A stretch of 64,000 bases of DNA. It comes from Delphinus delphis. Its lineage: Eukaryota > Chordata > Mammalia > Artiodactyla > Delphinidae. Position 1 is the stretch's first letter, and each line of letters opens with the position of its first letter. The position numbers and the translations under genes were made by a program. Positions 24,752 through 38,100 of the stretch are shown piece after piece. The notes under the pieces are model-generated. The model saw only the letters and a program-made list of their open reading frames with translations. It searched no databases and was not told where the DNA came from. The stretch lies in the NCBI RefSeq assembly GCF_949987515.2, contig NC_082690.1:101988400-102052399 (forward strand), written 5' to 3'.

Positions 24752-27700
24752 CCATTAAATGACCTTAAAACTAAGAAACAGAAACAAGCTTTTAATATAC
24801 TAATAGCATAATCTAATCCATTGCACTTTTTAATAAGTATATTAAATTTTAAAGCCATTCAAAAAGGGTCTAGGAGAAAGAAAGTGCTTTGAACATTTTT
24901 TTTTGAAGAAAAAGAAATCAGAAAGGAAATTCTATATATGCTCAAAATTAATATTAACTCCTTTAAGGCTTAAGTCCATGATAGCATTTATTCATCAAAA
25001 TTGGAAACTTCGGGAATCAAATGCCGCCTTCCCTTGGTCATAAAACACTACATTTAAATCTTAGTTCTGGCACCTGAAATGCCTTTCCCAGGAAGAAAAA
25101 TTTCTTCTAAAATCTTTCTGCCCTTACATCTATCTTGAAAGTCCCTGGTAAGGGCTATTTTGTGGCTAATTTTCACAGTTATGATCTTCTCCTTCCTTTT
25201 TGTTCATTTTTACTTAGGCTTAAGGTTTTCTGTGCATAAAAGATTTAGAGGTTCAAAGTCACAGTGCTGAACTTTGTTTTTTTAAAAGAAAAACAACTTT
25301 CAAAATAGTTTTTTTTTTAAAAATCCTAATTACACCCGGTAGTAAATAGGATACTTGTACATTCATCTCTCAGAGAAGGCACTAGGACTTCCTAATTTAG
25401 AAAAACATTTTCACAGAGTTTAGATAATCCTCTAGACTAAAGGCATCCTTATTACTCTGAACACTGTAAACTCTCAGTGATTGTATCTGGCAGTAGACCA
25501 CCTATTCTGAACCTCAGGCAAAAGCCATCCACTTGCCTCCAGACAATACTGAATTGCACTTTCCCATCCCTCCAAGCAGTCTCTCTCGCTGTGGTCTCTG
25601 AACCACCTGTGATGCTGTTTTTAAAAGTGGTGATTCCAGGGCCACAACCCAGACCCAGACACACTGAGGCAATCCCTGGGTATAAAGCTGGGAATTTGAA
25701 TTTCTTTAAATATGCCTCCCAGGGGTAAGTTTTATGCACTTCAAGGTAGAGGAGAACCACTATCCAAAACATAGGTACAACAGGACTTAACAGAAGGAAA
25801 ACGATTCAAATGCAAAATGGTCTCTTACAAATGGGCTTTTGAATGTCATTTTAAAACACCACCTACACAAACAGTTTGTGTTTTAGGAACTGAAGCTTGT
25901 CTTCATCATGCCCTTATTCTTGACTAAAATTTTGTTGGATCTAAAGGTAAGCCAGAATGATGCAGCCCATGTTTGCGACCTTAGATGGCAGCCATCCTAA
26001 ATAATCCTAAATTACATTTCAATAGCTCTATGCAGATGTCCATGTAAGTTTACATTACTTTAAAAAAAATACTCTAGGGAAAAATAAAACTTTTTTAATC
26101 GCTTTTGCCTGGACTTAAATCAACTACTTAATTTCTCTGTAACTCAAACATACATACACACTCATCCAAACTCACCCTATCCAAGACACCATTTTCATAA
26201 GCCAGGTGGAACGCTGGGTATGACCTGTTAAAGAAACGCACTGCCAGTACAAGGCAGTTTGTCTGTTTGTTCGCATAAAGCATTTTACTTCATGAAAGAG
26301 GAAAAAAAAAAAGAAAAACCAGGTAAAACAAAAACAATACTCACAGGCAACTCTACCAAGTATGAAGTAGCTGTTACTATATAAACCTCTGCGGGAAAAC
26401 AGATCTCTTGGTACACCGCCAAAATAAGGCTATGACTTTACGGATGTTTTATCACCATACATGAGAGTTTTCCCTCATTTTGTCTACACACCTCAGTGAA
26501 ACAATCAAAATTTTGATTCTATTATTTTTACTTAGAAGCTAACTGGAAGTATTAAGAAAACAAAAAACTTAACAATATTTAACCTCTCCTAAAATGAAGT
26601 ATTTTCATAGAAAATTCTGAAAACCTTTTATATGTTAATAGGAATGTGCCCCATATACTGTTAGGAATGTGCAAATTAAAAATGCTTGCATGGAAAGGCA
26701 GGAGTGGCAGAGCAACAAACACCAAGCAAAAACTTAGTCCTAAGTAATGTCCCTGACCCACAAACTAACGGCTGAGGGAAGGTAAGGGGTAAAAGACATT
26801 CTTTTCAACCTGGTTATAAACCTCCCCAAGACAATTTATAGCCAGCAATGAGAATGTACCTTTTATTGGAAAAGCTGACATAAAATCATCAATTTTCTGT
26901 TAAAAAAAAAAAAAGAGGCCAAAGGAAACCATAAAAATCCTCACTGAGAAAATATTATAAACAATTTCCAGAGGAAGAATAAGTTAACTGATAAAGACAA
27001 AAAAATAAGGGTTCCCCAGGGTAATTAAACAAAGTTATTCCTTTAAGATCAAAACAGAAATGGTGGATTTAAACAGTAACTAAATTCTAAGATTTCATTA
27101 AATCATACATCATATATTTTTTATTTTAAAAAATCTAATATTTTAGTATTAAAATAAAATTTAAACACAGCATCCTTTCTCACCATTAAAAGTAGGATAA
27201 TTCTAGACAATTTTTCTGAAATCTATAAATGTGCTTATACAAATGCATTAAAAGCTAAGTATCTCAACATCTGTAAGGCCTTTAGCAAATAAGTATCAAC
27301 CTTCAGGAAGATGAGAGGCCACCTGAAAATGCACCAAACTTTCAAAACTAAGTTTTTAATTTATTGATAATAAAGCTAAGTATCACTGATATGCAAGTAA
27401 ACAGCTTTTAGGACAAGCTGGAATTCTTCTAGAATTTAACCACAGCTGAATAAAACAGCAAGAGCTTCAGGGCAAGATGGTATGTAAATATGAAAAAACA
27501 CATAAAACACTTGGAATTAATTCAGAACTTGTAAAAATACTTGAGTGGTAAAGTGTTAAAACAGTCAAGAGAAATATTCTTTGACAGAGATTACATGCTA
27601 GAAGAGACTTTTTCTACCTTCCATTCATACTTCACGTATAAAGAATTTACCCTTAGAATTTGCCTAAACCTCCCTACCTCCCACAGCAAAAGTTAAATTA

Positions 27701-28954
27701 TCTTAAGAATTAAGGCTCACATACCTGAATGTTTATATAAATACCTGCAGGCAAGTTTTATGAAGTTTTAAAATCCACAACAATTCACCATTATAAAACC
27801 AAAGGAAAAGGCAACTGATAAAGTTTTTTATCACATGATCAAGGTAAATGAAGAATTCTTAGATACTTCTAGATATTATATGTCCATATTTGGGTGGGAC
27901 TTTGGTCCTTACTAAGCCAAAGCTATTTTAAAGCTACCAGACTAGTCATGTATAAAGTTAAAAGGATGATTCAATAAAACTGACAGTTTTAGCTCCATTA
28001 TTAAAAACATTAGACAGTGAATAGGAGAATGCAAATAAACATTGTGGATAAAGACCTGATTTACTGCTAAACCACATGAAACAGGATGCCAGTTAAAGGC
28101 AGTTATGTTTGGTAAATGTCTTTCCTCTAATCCTTGATAAAGTTCTGTTTTCATACAGAACTCTAAAAAACAAAAACTCTCAAATGACAATTGTGTGTGA
28201 GTTATGTATAATACATATATGTATATAAACCTACAATCAGTGAATCTGACCAAGGCACAAGTTCAAATGACTTATCAGAGGTCACATGGTTCATTTAAAC
28301 TCAAGCTTTCTTCTTAAAGTATGAAAGCTCATTCCTTTTATTACAAGCTGCTCTGGTTTCTCAAGCCATATTTGTCTCTTTTCTAGAAAGAAGCTATAGG
28401 AATGAAGGAAGGCAAAAAAAAAAAAAAAAAAAAAGAGTATGTTCTAACAAAACTGCCAGCCTGTCAGGAAACAGATCTTAAATTTCAGTGTACGGTAGAG
28501 TTAAATACGATATAATTTTTCCATACTATGTGGCAAAAACAATTCTCTAATATTATAAGACTTTAAAAGTGTAATGGCATCATTTTTAGTCAGTCTTTAG
28601 TTCTGAAGCTTTTGCAAGTTTTGTAAACTTTAAAAAAAAAATCCTTTTCAAAAGACTAAGGTACAAAAGAACTGATAATTCACCAAAACAGCATCTTTCA
28701 TGTGGTTATCCTCAATCCCCTCCCTATTATGTCCTCAAAAGCATGGATTCAACCTTAAAAGGCACTAAATGGCACATAAAGGACAAAACCGCATTTCCAT
28801 TTTTTCTTTTAGCTTTTTCCCCATAAAGTGCACAAAGCAGAGAGTAATAAGAAGACAGACATAGGCTTGGCTCTATACCAGCAAGGAAAAGAAATGTTTC
28901 CAAGAGAAATGGAAGTGTGTTTAAGAATTTGAAACCACAGGAAAGGTCTGTTCG

Positions 28955-28960
28955 TTTATT
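28955..28960 (-). promoter_or_regulatory. Possible proximal polyadenylation signal AATAAA for ATL3
   Basis: An AATAAA lies about 130 bases after the ATL3 stop codon, in a context (CACTAATAAACG) that could end a short transcript. The downstream GT-richness is modest. Confidence 0.4.
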
Positions 28961-29091
28961 AGTGCTGTGTTTCAGCTCTTTCCAGATGGTCCCAGGTCTG
29001 CGTTCCTTGGCACCTGCACCTGTGGCCGTGGCAGAAGCCCAGAAATCAGAAGGGGCTGGCCGGGGTCTTGTTGGATCCTCTTGTTAAGATG

Positions 29092-29178
29092 CTACTGAAC
29101 TTTTTTATCCAAGGATGGTCTCCCAACAACTGCATCCCTCACAGCAGCCTGAGTGGAATTACCAATGTGAGAAGTGGC
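29092..29178 (-). CDS. ATL3: ATL3 last coding segment, residues 514-541 and stop
   Basis: 87 bases in phase 0 after a GACTTTTGCAG acceptor: [20 protein letters not shown], then PSLDKKVQ and TAG at 29092-29094. The human tail ends PSMDKKAQ (recalled), so the tail is conserved in length. This tail is specific to ATL3 among the three atlastins. The same exon continues as the 3' UTR. Confidence 0.96.
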   Translation of the reverse strand, partial: ATSHIGNSTQAAVRDAVVGRPSLDKKVQ

Positions 29179-32100
29179 CTGCAAAAGTCCATTTATTCAA
29201 CATGTCAGTTAATAAAATACAGCACAGCATCAAAAGAGTAAGCCATTGGAGACAAACTTTCGAAAATCTCTGTCTACATTGTTACTATGTTATTATAGAA
29301 AATAAGGGAATGAAAATGCAGGGGTCGGGGAGCCTGTGGCAGCTGCTAACTCCCCAGAGAGTCCATCAGCTGAGCCTTTGCTACCTTACTGGAATGGGGT
29401 GGGCAGCTCTCCTGGCTTTACCACAAGCTTCTAACTTAACTGATATGTTCCTGCTACTCAGAAAGAGAAAGCTGAGTCTCAAGGATCTATAAACCTAGAG
29501 ATCATGTCAATGTCAAAAGCCACTGGCTTACTGAATGATTTAAGTGAAAGACACGCCATCCTTTAGTAGGTCTCAAAATAGAACAGTTTGTTAAGGTTCA
29601 TATTTTTCAAAGCTTGTGACTTTCAGTGAGGCAAACTAACCTTGGATGGGGGAGAGACTCACACAGGAATTATGTCTGATGAACACGCAGTTAAAAGTTT
29701 CCCATGAAGAACACAACATATGTACGTTGGAAATTTTTTTGCACTAAAGAGCAGTTTTTAAGCGTGGAAACAAAATATTACAAATAAACATTAATATCCT
29801 AAAGAAGGATAATAAAACGTAAGGCCTATTAGAAAAAAAAAAAAATGGCCAGGGTAAGTTTCTCATGCCTTCTTTCACTATTGAACTCTTCCAAACGGAG
29901 ACATTTTACAATCAAAGCACAAATATCTGTCCTTTATCAACCGTCAGCCTGCTCCGCTGGCACCACTTACCTGCTCTAATACATACGCTGCACCAGAATC
30001 GATAGCACCGCCCAGCTCACGATACTGACCAGAGTACCGGATGTACCCCCAGGTGAGAAGCGCTATTAACAGCAGGCCAACCATACAGTTGAACAGCTGG
30101 GCCACCACCTCAAGACCAATAACGCCAGTGAGGCCTGAAGCTATGTACAAAGCCACAATGCCTGTGAAGAGCACTGCAGGGGTTCGGAAGGTGCTGAAGA
30201 CATTCTTGCTACCATTGTGCTTGCAGAAGTTCTCATACAGTTCCTTGATCTCCTCCTCCAGCTCCTGCTGGTAACGAAGGCTAAAATCCTTCCCACCCAT
30301 CTTTTTTGTCTTCTTAAAATGGTCCAGAGCAAGTTCTTTGAATTCACAGTGCTTCTCCTCTAGAATGTCTGGAGACAAATAAGGTTTGTCTCCCCCAGAA
30401 ACCTAAAAAGAATAAAGACACAATGTGAAGGGTGAAGAACCCTTCAAAAACAAATGCCAAATAAAACAAGTGAAAACACTGAAAAGCTTAGAATATTTTA
30501 AGATATTAGAAATTAACTTTAAAATGATGACCAAGACCAATAGAGGTCTGGTTTCAATTCCTCAGAAAAGCACACTTAGTAACCAGGGTGATATTGATTA
30601 GTGAGAGCTGTGACACTGTAAGAAAGCCTTGCTTAGAAAGGGCCATAATTAAAAGGCCCCAATAAGCAGGAAGACCTGAATGTTGCCTCATCATCATAAG
30701 ATACACTAAACGGGATCACGTTTGGACTTCTGAAGTCAGCAGCATGCCCAGTTATAGGTGTTTCAGAATAAGACGACTGCCCGGCAACCTACCTCTTCCA
30801 TGTTGTTATAGTAAATGTCCTTGGCAGAGGCTGCAGCTGCTAAGTTGTTGGCTTCAGCAGTGGCCTTTTAAGAAATGAAAGCACAAACCATAAATCCTTT
30901 CTCTTTTAATGTTCTTCCACAAATAACCAAGTAAAAATTTTCTCTCACCCTATTCCCCATTCCCCCTGCTTTATTATTCTTCTGTTTTTCAGCTTTCCAT
31001 ATAGCCCAATTTATGAATTAAAATATACCTTTTCTGCCAAATTTTCTGCCAAAAAATGTTCTCATACATAATCTTTAGCATAAAATTAAACCTCTGAAAG
31101 TATTTCCTTTGCTTCGATTTTATGTGTTAAAAAATAGATGCAACTCAGAAAAGAAGAGGAAAAATTTATCTTTACAACATCAATCCCAATCTCTAGCTCC
31201 CTTTGTTAAATGTTATCCTACTAAAGAAATAAACATTTGGGGCTTCCCTGGTGGCGCAGTGGTTAAGAATCCACCTGCCACTGCAGGGACACGGGTTTGA
31301 TCCCTGGTGCGGGAAGATCCCACATGCCACAGAGCAACTAAGCCTATGTGCCACAACTACTGAGCCTGCACTCTACAGCCCATGAGCCACAACTACTGAG
31401 CCCATGCACCACAACTACTGAAGCCCATGCGCCTAGAGCCCGTGCTGCACAACAAGAGAAGCCACTGCCACGAGGAGCCCGTGCACCGCAACGAAGAGTA
31501 GCCCCTGCTCACTGCAACTAGAGAAAGCCCGCACACAGCAATGAAGACCCAATGCAGCCAAAAGTAAATAAATAAATAAATAAATAAAAAGAAATAAAGA
31601 AATAAAGAAAAAATAAATAAATAAAAATAAATAAATAAAGATTTGGCAATAAATGGCCTTATCCTCAGCACATGAAAGTCAGAAATTATATGTTTTAACA
31701 AAATGACATCTTGGAAACATCAAAATGTTGGAAATAAAACTATTTGCAAATTAAAAACCTGATTAGTAAACAGGAAATATTTAGATACGTCGGACATGTT
31801 CTATGAAAAGAGACAACAGGTAACAGGAAAATGATTTGTCTAACAGAACTGGGTATGTTTAACCTGTTTTCCACAGTATGTTTTGGGGGAAGACCAGGCC
31901 CAGCAAGAAGCCATTCTGTTCTAACTTCACCAGCATGAATACAGACAAGAAAACTGGGAGGGAGTCACACTGCTGGAAAATGTGCTAAACATGAATGGAC
32001 CTCAGCATAATGAAAAGGGGGGGGACCAACAGCATTCTCTTCTTAAAGGACTCTGCTTACTGTATACGGGTCAATTCAAGTAATCAAAGGATATCATTTA

Positions 32101-35100
32101 GGATGCCAAAGAACTGCTTACCTGAAGCATGGATTTGGGGTGAGGCAGATCTTCTCCTTGGTAAATTTTAATATATGCCTTAGAATATAAACATAAAAAC
32201 AATTATGAAAAATGCCATTCTGTCATATTTAACTGGACTTTGATTTTTACAAACAGTGACCATACAGTCGCATTTTCCTAAAGACCTAGATCAACACCCA
32301 GGAATTAGCAAAAACACAGCACACCTTTGAGTGCATGTTAGCATTCTTTAGTTAACTGAAAATATTCTCAAAGCAGCACAAGTCTAGGACTCCCACCAGG
32401 CTCCCCATGCACACTGGCCTCACCACTACCTGTGGGCAGAGTGACCATCCGCCTTGAGGTAGTCGTGTCACATCTAGGTGCCGTCTCCTCCTACTCACAG
32501 CAACTTCCTAACCACCTCCTGTCCACACCATCTTCCTTGAGGAACAATCTTCCTTTAGCCACAGTAATTACTCCTCTAAGAGAGTGCAAACAACATCCAT
32601 TTGGTTCTTAGACCGATACTGCCACCCAGTGGCCCACTCCTGGGAGGACACTGGAGTCTCTCAAAACGCCTCTCACCATCTCCCCCTTCAAATTTTCCCC
32701 CAGGCTTTAAAATATTGAAACCAAGTTAGTTTATAACCTAGATCAGTTTAACCAAAAGTCAAACATTTTAATAATAAAAACCCACATTTACCTTAAAATA
32801 TTCCAATAGCCCCCGACAGGTGACTTTCGAGCCGTTGATCTCCTTTTCCATTAAGTTAGCTGGGTTTAATACATATGGTATCAGGGTCTGTAACTGCTCC
32901 TTGAATTCACTGGCAATATCTGTTCACAGGACCAAGAAAAAGGAAACAATAAGCCCAACAGATTTATTCAACCAAGGGGAGCATAACGCACAACCTTCAC
33001 TCTCTATCTAGTTGTTCTAACGTTTGCTAGCTAAAAGACAGGGGCGGGGGTCCCAGACTGTGAGTCTGACACTTTCTGACAATGACCAGATTGCTTGCGG
33101 GTTTCTGTTCTCATGTACCTGTATTGTCTCCTTCCCTTCTGCAGTATTAAGTCCTCTCTAGTCCAGAACAGAATATGCAGAACATCCCTACCCTGCTTTC
33201 CATTCTGGGAGATTCAGCCTACTCCCTAGACTTTCAAGAAATTTCACTTTTTAAAGAATGTCATTAACAGGCCTTCCAGAAAATCAAGTATCAACCCCTC
33301 AGGTTCTCCCAAGCCAGGCCTTTGCTGTACCCTCACTCTCCCCCTTAAATCCATTAGATTTCACTATTCATCCACGTGCTTTATTTTGTTTGTTTGTTTG
33401 TTTTACGCGGGCCTCTTACTGTTGTGGCCTCTTCCGTTGCGGAGCACAGGCCCCGGATGCGCAGGCTCAGCGGCCATGTCTCACGGGCCCAGCCGCTCCG
33501 CAGCATGTGGGATCTTCCTGGACCGGGGCATGAACCCGTGTCCCCTGCATCGGCAGGCGGACTCTCAACCACTGCGCCACCAGGGAAGCCCCACGTGCTT
33601 TATTTTTGTTCATTTTCTAATGTTAAAGGAAGTAAAAGCACCTGGACCCCATGATATTTATTTTCTATTATCTCCTCAGAGAAGCCCTCTGGGCCACCCC
33701 AAAGGGAAAGGCTACTATCTCAGGAAAGGTGATAGCTTCTTTTCAGCTTCTACCAAGTTCTCACAGAGGGTTCAGGAGAGCCATTAAATAGAGCTCTTTC
33801 CTCAAAGTGAGAACTCGCTGGCCCAACTATGAAAATGCAAGGAATCTGATTTATATGATCTAACTTCTTCCTAGGTTCCCAGCTAATTCAGACTATCAAC
33901 TGAAAAGAAAGTAGATGGGAACCCAATCAAGATGGGAACTCTTTCAACAGCCCATAACCCAAGTTTACAAAACTGAAACATTCTTATTTATTCATTCAAC
34001 AGTTTGGGGGCACCCTTTTGTGGCAGGCATTGCTGTAAGAGTTGGGGATAGCATAGTGAATAAAACAAAAGTGGTTTATAAATTTTTCCAACTACAAATA
34101 TCGCCATAAAAATCTCCATAGAAAAAACTTCAGGTTACTTTTACCTCCTTAGATGATAGGGTCAACTAAGAGAAATTACTAGGTATGTGACAACAATGGA
34201 GACTCCTGGAAAACATTCAAAACTACTTAAAAAACAACCATATATAAAGCCCACCATCAGCCAATCACAATGAACATTTAAAATATCCTCCTTCCTTTTT
34301 AAGCCTCTTATATATTGCTGAACTGCTTCTGTAGAAGATTGTACCCATTTATACCCCATCACCAATGGAGGAGAAGACTTGTTTACTACTCTGAACACAC
34401 CGAGATTTTTACTGTTTTTAAAACTTTTACTGACTTGATTGGTGAAAAATAGTATCTTGCAGTTTTGTTTTGTTTTGTATTTAATTTATTTATGTTTTGG
34501 CTGCGCTGGGTCTTCATTGCTGCCTGGGCTTTCTCTAGTTGAGGCAAGCAGGGGCTACTCTTCGTTGCGGTGCACAGGCAGTGCACACTGCGGTGTGCAC
34601 AGGCGGTGCACATTGCAGTGCACATTGCGGTGGCTTCTCTTGTTGTGGAGCATGGGCTCTAGGCACATGGGCTTCAGTAGTTGTGGCATGCGGGCCAGTA
34701 GTTGTGGCACATGGGCTTAATTGCTCTGCAGCATGTGGGATCTTCCCAGACCAGGGCTTGAACCCATGTCCCCTGCATTGGCAGGCGGATTCTTAACTAC
34801 TGCGCCACCAGGGAAGTCCCTATCTTGCAGCTTCTGCTTCTGACAGTACTAAAGACTAGAGAATCTGAAGGAACCTTCTTCCTAACAAGATCCTGCACAC
34901 AATATATTCCATTACAGTGTAGACTTGGAAGTAAAAGAGAGCTGCAAGGGGCTGAGCAGGTGGGCAGTGAGCTGAAACCAGAGCACTGAGCTAAGTACAT
35001 GTGAAGCTGTGGCTTATTTGAGGCCATTCACTGCAAGGTGGTGACAAACTCTGGGCAAAAATAACTCCTAAATTAAGTTGGATCATGAAATGGAGCTGGA

Positions 35101-38100
35101 ATGGTCCCAGGTGGGTAAGCCCTTAGCTCCCCAAAGGAGCAAACACAGATCTCCTCTGGAGGAAAAGAGATCTGAATAATGTACCAAGGAGCAGCACAGA
35201 GAGATGACGATGGGAAATAAAGAAGAAAATTAAGATATGGAAGACAGAATAAGATTATTTAATATATGTCTAACAGGAGTCCTGGGAGATGAAGGGGAGT
35301 GAATCAGAGGCAATAAGAGAAGGGGTGATGGCTGAGAACTCTCTAGAACTAATGAAGTACATGAATTCACAGCTTCAGAAACCACAGCATATAACAAGCA
35401 GGTTAAATAGAAAGAAAAACACACGTAACAGTAAAACTGTCGCACGGCAAAGACCCTCTGAAAGAAGGAAAATGTTTCCAGAAGGAAGGTCTGCAGGACA
35501 AGAAAGTGAACAAAGAAATTTTTTTTTTTTTTTTTTGCGGTACACGGGCCTCTCACTGTTGTGGCCTCTCCCGTTGCGGAGCACAGGCTCCGGACGCGCA
35601 GGCTCAGCGGCCATGGCTCACAGGCCCAGCCGCTCCGCGGCATGTGGGACCTTCCTGGACCGGGGCATGAACCCGCTTCCCCTGCATCAGCAGGCGGACT
35701 CTCAACCACTGCGCCACCAGGGAAGCCCTCAAATTGCATTTTTGTTAAATCCACATATATGCTGTTTACAAGAGACACACACACCTAAAACATACAGTCA
35801 CAGAGAGGTTGAACATGACAGAAAAAGATATACAGACAAATACTAAGGAAAACAAAGCTGGAATAGCCATATTAATAAAGATAAAAATGCTCAAACAACA
35901 ACAAAAAATGGTATTAGGGATAAAGAGCGCTACTATATATTACCTCAATTTACCAAAAAGATGTATCAATTCAAAACTTTATTAAAATAGCCTCAAAATA
36001 TGTGACAGAACAAAAGGGAGCACTGACAAATCCACCAGAACAGTGGAACATCAATACATATGTTATTGACACTCAAGGAGACAAAAATTAGTGAAGATTT
36101 TTAAAATGACATAATTAACAAGTATGATTTAGAGATACAAATGAACCTTACACCCCCAAATTAAACAAAATGTCCACTGTGCTCAAGCACATATGGAACA
36201 TGTATAAAAAGTCTAGGTCATAAAATATATATCAGCAAATGTTTAAGACTCAGTGTCATAGCATTCAAACACTATCAAAGTATTCGATAAAATGTGTCAA
36301 TAAACGCATCATCAAAAGCTTAAGTAGCCCAGGGGCTTCCCTGGTGGCGCAGTGGTTGAGAGTCCACCTGCCGATGCAGGGGACACGGGTTCATGCCCTG
36401 GTCCGGGAAGATCCCACGTGCCGCGGAGCTGCTGGGCCCGTGAGCCATGGCCGCTGAGCCTGCGCGTCCGGAGCCTGTGCTCCGCAACGGGAGAAGCCAC
36501 AACAGTGAGAGGCCCACGTACCGCAAAAAAATAAAAAATATAAAATCTGATGTGGAAAAAAGCAAAAACTCCATTCTCCATGAATTACGTAGATAATACG
36601 TAATATTTACAAATATATTACTAGAAATAATGAGAGTTTAGCAAGATTGCTGAATTTATCATATAGAAAAATCAAATGCATTTTAACATACCAGCATGAT
36701 TAGAAAAAATAATTTTTAAGATTTCTAACTTCTAAGGAAACTTCTAAAATAAATCTAACAAAACATGTATAAGACCTTGATCAAATAAGTTTTTATATTC
36801 TTCATAAAGTGAAACTAAAAAACCTAAATAAATGGAGAGAGATTACTCTGTTCAGGATAAGAATACCTTCCCATTGTCATAAACATGCCAATCCCCGTCA
36901 GATCAATTTACAGATCCAATGCAATTCCAATCAAAAACCAAACAGGGACATTAATAAACCTGATAAACTGATTCCAAAACTTACACAGAAGAGCAAAGAC
37001 TAAAGCATAATTAAGACACTACTGAAGATGACTACAAGTAAAAAAGGGAGGGAATCGTTATACCAGATATCAACTATTATTATAAAATAACTCATTATGA
37101 TAATGTAGTAATGGCACAGGGCTAGACAAAATGACCAGTGGGACAGAATTAAGAACCTAGAATCTGACCCATGCATTTATAAAAGGATTTTTTTAAACAT
37201 AACAGAAATTGCAAATAACGGGAAAACAAGAGTATTCAATCAGTGATGTCAGAAGTATTGGCATCTAGGTACAAAAATAGAAAACGGATCTCCACCTCAC
37301 ATACACAAAAATTGATTCCCAGTCGACTAAACACAAATATGAAAGACAAAATTTAAGAGTGTTTGTATGCATGTGTGTGTGTGTAGAGAAAGGAAAGGAT
37401 TTTCTAAAACAAGACTTAAAAAGCACTACATAAAATCAAAGATGAATGAATTCGACCACATTAAAACTAAGACACTACTACTAAAAAAAGAAAAGGCAAG
37501 ACACAGGATGGGAGAAGATACCTGCAATGCATAACCAACAAGGCTCATATCTTTTTTTAATTTTTTAAAATAAATGTACTTATTTTATTTATTTATTTTA
37601 GGCTGCACTGGGTCTTCATTGCTGGGCGCGGGCTTTCTCTAGTTTCAGAGAGTGGGGGCTACTCTTCGTTGCAGTATGTGGGCTTCTCATTGCAGTGGCT
37701 TCTCTTGTTGCAGAGCACAGGTTCTGGGCGCGGGCTTTAGTAGTTGTGGCTCACAGGCTCAGTAGTTGTGGCTCGCGGGATCTAGAGCGCAGGCTCAGTA
37801 GTTGTGGCGCACGGGCTTAGTTGCTCCGTGGCATGTGGGATCTTCCCTGACCAGGGCTCGAACCCGCGTCCCCTGCACTGGCAGGTGGATTCTTAACCAC
37901 TGTGCCACCAGGGAAGCCCAAGGCTCATATCTTAAAGTAGACATACAGGATCTTTACAGTGCAGAGAAAGACAACCCAATTAAAACTGGACAACAGGAAT
38001 TTCAAAGGAAAGGAAACATGAATGGAAATAAATACATGAAAAGATATTCAATCCCATTAGTAATCGGGGAAATGCAATTTAAGATCACAATGAGATATTT

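Larger units (their letters stand above)
24730..29091 (-). other. Probable long ATL3 3' UTR
   Basis: From the ATL3 stop codon down to an AATAAA at 24746-24751 (minus strand) I find no SINE, L1 or other recognisable transposable element across about 4.4 kb, while flanking DNA carries one every 1-2 kb. The stretch is AT-rich, with a 22-base A run near 28413. Absence of insertions is typical of a conserved long 3' UTR. Length and end are inferred; a short form ending near 28940 is possible. Confidence 0.65.

Noticed and set aside
29115..29492. 125-residue plus-strand frame over the ATL3 last exon
   Set aside because: Antisense to the ATL3 tail and intron; no similarity or gene signals recognised.
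29944..29970. Alternative ATL3 C terminus VSGASGAG from reading through the donor
   Set aside because: A good GTAAGT donor and a correct downstream exon give the normal tail; no sign that the read-through end is conserved.
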